In this document: positions 63,776 to 64,000 of the stretch, one piece after another | Position numbering within the stretch: position 1 is the stretch's first letter | Layout of the letters: every line of letters begins with the position of its first letter | Assembly (NCBI GenBank): GCA_945881965.1 | Contig: CAMCVS010000002.1 | Coordinates: 248,001 to 312,000 of the forward strand | Reading direction: 5' to 3' | DNA: 64,000 nt | Origin: Paracoccus haematequi | GTDB taxonomy: Bacteria > Pseudomonadota > Alphaproteobacteria > Rhodobacterales > Rhodobacteraceae | The notes under the pieces: model-generated | Databases searched by the model: none | Told to the model about the DNA's origin: nothing | The model's input: only the letters and a program-made list of their open reading frames with translations | Position numbers and translations under genes: made by a program

Positions 63776-64000
63776 TCAGTAGAACGCCGCCACGTTGTTC
63801 TGCAACACGATCCGCGCCGCCGCCACCGCGACGATCACCACGAGGGGCGCAAGATCAAGACCGCCCATCTGCGGCAGCATCCGGCGGATCGGGCCATAGA
63901 GCGGTTCCAGCAGGCGGTTCAGCCCATACCACAACTGGCCGACAAGCGGCTGGCGGATGTTCAGCACCTGAAAGTTGATCAGCCAGCTCATGATCACATG
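63776..64000 (-). CDS. YggT family membrane protein, 5' end outside window
   Basis: The visible part is MSWLINFQVLNIRQPLV, GLNRLLEPLYGPIRRMLPQMGGLDLAPLVV and a second hydrophobic segment ending NNVAAFY. YggT proteins are about 96 residues with two membrane segments, so roughly the first 20 residues lie beyond the window. The role is unclear; relatives have been linked to osmotic tolerance and cell division. Confidence 0.88.
   Translation of the reverse strand, partial: HVIMSWLINFQVLNIRQPLVGQLWYGLNRLLEPLYGPIRRMLPQMGGLDLAPLVVIVAVAAARIVLQNNVAAFY

Overview
The window is about 64 kb of high-GC alphaproteobacterial chromosome, most probably from the order Rhodobacterales (family Rhodobacteraceae). 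The evidence is gene content and order: rsmB, a heparinase-like gene, purH, lspA, a DUF3035 lipoprotein and two M16 peptidases in a row; a Rhodobacter-type malyl-CoA lyase (Mcl1); a FYDLN-type acidic protein; the petABC (fbcFBC) operon; and a DUF2125 protein. I see no phage, transposase, CRISPR array or rRNA. There are two tRNA genes, tRNA-Lys(UUU) and tRNA-Ala(GGC), both on the minus strand.

Layout. 0-8.3 kb is a plus-strand run of rRNA methyltransferase, heparinase-like protein, PurH, signal peptidase II, a lipoprotein and an M16 peptidase pair. 8.3-24 kb is mixed housekeeping: a YggS PLP protein, enoyl-CoA hydratase with SDR, DUF2125, an MltB-type transglycosylase, RNase R, TrhO, a short Hsp70, nicotinamidase PncA and nicotinate phosphoribosyltransferase PncB (NAD salvage), EF-P with its lysine ligase EpmA, a PPP-type phosphatase and GlmM. 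24-31.1 kb is a surface-polysaccharide locus of visibly lower GC: a sulfotransferase-like protein, a RgpF/WbsX-type fusion and an ABC-2 permease on the minus strand, divergent from a KpsE-like protein, a KpsT-like ATPase and a GT2 glycosyltransferase. An RTX protein follows.

33-47 kb holds dapF-mtaB, a PaiB-type protein, a GST, malyl-CoA lyase (ethylmalonyl-CoA pathway), a class IV aminotransferase, a YgjP-type metallopeptidase, a GntR regulator, a Gdx-type SMR exporter, accA, LtrA, an AraC/GyrI module, a LysE exporter, a PhyH oxygenase and an outer-membrane barrel. 47.5-50.4 kb is the cytochrome bc1 operon, closed by a strong terminator. 50.4-53.7 kb is a thiamine ABC importer (thiBPQ, minus strand) behind a TPP riboswitch. 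aroC follows, then a small AT-rich insert (54.9-55.8 kb) with an unrecognised gene and a HEPN-family gene broken by one in-frame amber codon. 55.8-64 kb holds an AEC transporter, a thioredoxin/CcdA thiol-redox pair, an EamA transporter, HU, AMP nucleosidase, YaaA, RecQ and the end of a YggT protein.

The most unusual signals are: (1) the AT-rich two-gene HEPN module with a nonsense mutation; (2) a DapF in which the second catalytic cysteine position is serine; (3) the low-GC polysaccharide locus with a probable sulfotransferase and polyproline stretches; (4) two families of interspersed palindromic intergenic elements; and (5) several convergent gene pairs whose stop codons share a CTAG palindrome. 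I did not find a clearly new large system. The HEPN module is the best candidate for something undescribed.
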